A stretch of DNA of 6,892 bases. It comes from Candidatus Peribacteria bacterium. Lineage in GTDB: Bacteria; Patescibacteriota; Gracilibacteria; UBA1369; GCA-2718715. The stretch lies in the NCBI GenBank assembly GCA_943349385.1, contig CALQZM010000045.1:1-6892 (forward strand), given 5' to 3'. This document shows, in pieces, positions 6,802 through 6,892 of the stretch. Position 1 is the first letter of the stretch, and each line of letters begins with the position of its first letter. Made by a program: the position numbers and the translations under genes. The notes beneath the pieces are model-generated. The model did no database searches and was not told the DNA's origin. It saw only the letters and a list, made by a program, of their open reading frames with translations.

Positions 6802-6820
6802 AGCCCTTAATTGCTGGGCT
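6802..6820. repeat. Short GC inverted repeat at the coding-strand switch
   Basis: AGCCC (6802-6806) and GGGCT (6816-6820) are perfect inverted copies separated by nine bases, in otherwise AT-rich DNA. The pair sits where the protein-like reading changes from the minus to the plus strand. There is no T-run on either side, so it does not look like an intrinsic terminator. It could be a chance hairpin, a protein site or the scar of a rearrangement or template switch. Confidence 0.3.
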
Positions 6821-6892
6821 TTACATATGCAGAATTGAAAGAAATAGGTATTGCAAGAAAAGTTAAAAGACTTGGACCAGTTGGAATGTATC
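6811..6892 (+). CDS. nadE: Fragment resembling the C-terminal part of glutamine-dependent NAD+ synthetase
   Basis: The plus-strand frame from 6811 is open to the window edge and reads LLGFTYAELKEIG followed by IARKVKRLGPVGMY. From memory, the synthetase domain of large eukaryote-type (QNS1/NADSYN1-like) NAD+ synthetases has a segment of the form MGMTYAEL...G..RKV...GP.SMF, and the spacing matches closely. That enzyme makes NAD+ from nicotinic acid adenine dinucleotide, ATP and glutamine-derived ammonia. This segment normally lies deep inside the protein, yet a TAA immediately precedes it (6808-6810) and no frame upstream continues the homology. It is therefore 5'-truncated, rearranged or joined by assembly. 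A TTG at 6811 could only start a short truncated protein. The match rests on about 25 residues and recall, so the family call is tentative. Confidence 0.45.
   Translation, partial: MLGFTYAELKEIGIARKVKRLGPVGMY

Overview
The window is AT-rich bacterial chromosome, densely packed with six intact protein genes on the + strand. It carries two translation housekeeping genes (tsaD, hisS), a cluster of three overlapping cell-envelope genes, and a short NAD(P)-dependent malic enzyme. No rRNA, tRNA, CRISPR array or insertion sequence is visible. All six genes read through intact with the standard code, with stops TAA (five) and TAG (one). There is no sign that TGA is recoded. None of the six start codons has a recognisable Shine-Dalgarno sequence. 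The low GC, missing Shine-Dalgarno sites, SLH surface protein, lipoprotein and divergent protein sequences suggest an uncultivated lineage such as a Candidate Phyla Radiation (Patescibacteria) member. That placement is inference, and no lineage marker is decisive here.

Layout. Positions 36-1037 hold tsaD, for the t6A37 modification of ANN-decoding tRNAs. A 101-bp spacer with a weak promoter-like pair leads to hisS (1139-2455), a full-length histidyl-tRNA synthetase whose usually invariant histidine-binding motifs are altered. A 190-bp AT-rich spacer follows, starting with a weak terminator-like structure. Positions 2646-5458 hold three overlapping genes: a membrane-anchored tandem-thioredoxin/DsbA-like protein with a cytoplasmic SAP-like helical domain, a secreted three-SLH-domain surface protein, and a small lipoprotein. 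Overlaps of 14 and 59 bp argue for one transcript and coupled translation. The malic enzyme (5474-6613) follows after 15 bp and may share that transcript.

The right edge (6614-6892) is odd. From about 6610 to 6815 the only protein-like reading is on the minus strand, a small glutamine-rich unknown ORF that converges on the malic enzyme stop. From about 6814 to the edge the protein-like reading is on the plus strand. It resembles an internal piece of glutamine-dependent NAD+ synthetase with no upstream part. A 5-bp GC inverted repeat sits at the switch. This could be a gene remnant, a rearrangement or an assembly join.

No complete new defence or mobile system is present. The points most worth checking are the divergent HisRS, the SAP-TM-tandem-thioredoxin architecture and its linkage to surface genes, and the strand switch at the right edge.
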